This document shows, one piece after another, positions 62,927 through 64,000 of a DNA stretch of 64,000 nt. This stretch comes from Paraburkholderia sp. BL9I2N2 (lineage in GTDB: Bacteria; Pseudomonadota; Gammaproteobacteria; Burkholderiales; Burkholderiaceae): assembly GCF_004339745.1 (NCBI RefSeq), contig NZ_SMGP01000001.1, forward strand, positions 4,154,001 to 4,218,000. Direction: 5' to 3'. How positions within the stretch are numbered: the first letter of the stretch is position 1; each line of letters starts with the position of its first letter. Under the pieces are notes generated by a model. It did no database searches, was not told the origin of the DNA, and worked only from the letters and a program-made list of their open reading frames with translations. A program made the translations under genes and the position numbers.

Positions 62927-63688
62927 CTAGAACGCCACTTCGGGCTTCGCAGCCGAACGGGTGCCGGGCAACGGCACGTTGCTCGCGCCGTGATAGGTGT
63001 ACACCAGAGAAAACTTCACCTGATCGCTGATGTTCTTGCCCGCCGAATGCAGCGTATTGCAGTGAAAGAACACCACGTCGCCGGCCTTCAGTTCAGGCGA
63101 CACCGCCGTGCGAATCCATTCCTGATTTTCTTCCAGATCGGAGCGGAAGAATTTGGACTGATCGAACCGGTCGGAGGTGAACGCGGCGCTGTGCGACTTC
63201 GGCACCAGCCACAGCGCGCCGTTATCCACCGTCTCCGCGCCGACTGCAAGCCACACCGAAACCAGATCGTCCCGCTCGAACGACCAATACCGCACGTCGC
63301 GATGCCAGCCGGTCAAGCTGCCGTACGCCGGATGCTTGGTCATCATGCAGTTATGGTGTGCGCGTGACAGCCGCGGCTCCTCACCGAAATACAGTTCCAT
63401 CCAGCCGCGAATTTCCGGCGCGGTCGCCCACTGCGCGAAACTCGCATGACGTCCATACGCATCCAGCAGCCGCCGCACCGTATGGCCGCCGGGCGCCTGT
63501 TTGGAGCTCGGTGCGCCGGGATACTGCAGATCCGCTTCGAACTCGATCGGCGCGGCTGCTTCCTGCAACTGACGCTGCGCAATCTGCTTCAATTCATCGC
63601 AACGCTCGGGCGACACCAATCCGGGCACCACGACAAAACCCTGCTCCCGCAACGTCTGAATCTGCTCTTTCTTGGAATGAAGTGACAT
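62927..63688 (-). CDS. Phytanoyl-CoA dioxygenase (PhyH) family protein
   Basis: A 253-residue Fe(II)/2-oxoglutarate dioxygenase. The metal triad is visible as H129-x-D131 in TGWHRDVRYW and H214 in CNTLHSAGKN. The family N-terminal strand FVVVPGLVSPERCDELKQIA and the terminal SLVYTYHGASNVP are as expected. Bacterial PhyH enzymes hydroxylate varied substrates, so the true one is unknown. Divergent sequence upstream may hold a regulator gene. Confidence 0.9.
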   Translation of the reverse strand: MSLHSKKEQIQTLREQGFVVVPGLVSPERCDELKQIAQRQLQEAAAPIEFEADLQYPGAPSSKQAPGGHTVRRLLDAYGRHASFAQWATAPEIRGWMELYFGEEPRLSRAHHNCMMTKHPAYGSLTGWHRDVRYWSFERDDLVSVWLAVGAETVDNGALWLVPKSHSAAFTSDRFDQSKFFRSDLEENQEWIRTAVSPELKAGDVVFFHCNTLHSAGKNISDQVKFSLVYTYHGASNVPLPGTRSAAKPEVAF

Positions 63689-63961
63689 GGTGTTCCGTTA
63701 CTGTCGACAAGCTGATGCCCGATTGTAAAACGGGCGCGATCGCACAGTGTGCTGTTTCACCGCCGCAAAACCGCAGCTTACGCACTGCTTTCATGCGTCA
63801 AGCTCGATTTCATGGCACTTCAAACGGGCAAGCACGCACAAAAATCGACCGCAAAGGGCGCGACCCCGCAGTCGCAAATCGCGATCTACCCCGTAAAAAC
63901 CCGTATTTGCAGGGTAAAAACGGACTTTATGACGTCACGAATCGCGTGTAACCTGCGCTGC
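63689..63961. promoter_or_regulatory. Divergent intergenic region with paired GTAAAAAC sites
   Basis: GTAAAAAC occurs at 63893-63900 and 63914-63921, two helical turns (21 bp) apart, about 205-235 bp upstream of the PhyH gene and ~40-70 bp upstream of the possible right-edge gene. Such spacing is typical of tandem half-sites for an AraC-family activator. No protein is assigned. Confidence 0.4.
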
Positions 63962-64000
63962 ATGTTGATCGTCATTCCCGCACTTTCGCGCCGCGCACAG
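63962..64000 (+). CDS. Possible start of a gene cut by the right edge
   Basis: A 13-codon open frame (MLIVIPALSRRAQ) begins with an ATG and runs off the window. There is no clear ribosome site, so it may not be real. Its position divergent from the PhyH gene would suit a regulator. Confidence 0.22.
   Translation, partial: MLIVIPALSRRAQ

Overview
The window reads as chromosomal DNA of a high-GC betaproteobacterium, most likely Paraburkholderia (or a close Burkholderia relative). Supporting marks are a short H-NS with the Burkholderia-type C-terminus, a DUF4148 secreted protein, a HiPIP, RND pumps, GC-rich codon use and long GC-rich intergenic repeats. Species cannot be named from the sequence alone. 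No CRISPR array, rRNA operon, insertion sequence or complete prophage is visible.

Layout. 1-2075: the end of a probable integrated element. It carries two unfamiliar minus-strand genes, one cut by the window edge, and abuts a tRNA-Ala(CGC) that has clustered GGTTACA repeats at its 3' side. 2.1-8.2 kb: a housekeeping block with cytochrome c, a BON lipoprotein (dolP type), diaA/gmhA-type SIS protein and yraN on the minus strand, divergent rsmI, an RlpA lipoprotein, an MBL-fold hydrolase and a DnaQ-like nuclease. 8.2-30 kb: mixed metabolic and regulatory genes, including an Lrp regulator, CDF metal exporter, H-NS, HugZ-like protein, MFS transporters, a JmjC-like hydroxylase, LivK, nitronate monooxygenase, dienelactone hydrolase, amidase, HiPIP, an FAD oxidoreductase, DUF4148 protein, a Lon-like AAA+ ATPase and an EEP nuclease.

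27-34.5 kb: a sugar locus. An aldose epimerase diverges from a LacI-type repressor, which is followed by a complete ABC importer of the YtfQ-YtfR-YtfT-YjfF type. An AT-rich palindromic motif built on TTATTA-N-TAATAA recurs three times around the repressor and is the likely operator. 35-39.6 kb: ferredoxin-NADP reductase, a soluble histidine kinase/NarL-type regulator pair, and an APC amino-acid permease.

39.6-40.6 kb is non-coding. It holds a large imperfect inverted repeat (about 840 bp overall) whose centre contains about five degenerate copies of a ~36 bp tandem repeat. It separates the permease from a form II (AYRGAGR-type) molybdenum hydroxylase operon at 40.6-48.3 kb: small, large and medium subunits, MoxR/CoxD, VWA/CoxE, CoxG and an XdhC-family factor. 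These genes are tightly packed, and several overlap.

48.3-64 kb: a PepSY membrane protein with a Fur-like box upstream, a DUF3857/transglutaminase exported protein, an SrkA-type kinase, a tripartite RND efflux operon (pump, adaptor with a Gly/Ala/Ser repeat tail, outer-membrane factor), an MFS exporter, two tiny membrane proteins, an aldo-keto reductase and a phytanoyl-CoA dioxygenase-family protein. A possible divergent gene is cut by the right edge.

The most unusual structures are the inverted-repeat/tandem-repeat element at about 39.63-40.47 kb and the unknown genes of the left-hand element. Everything else belongs to known families.
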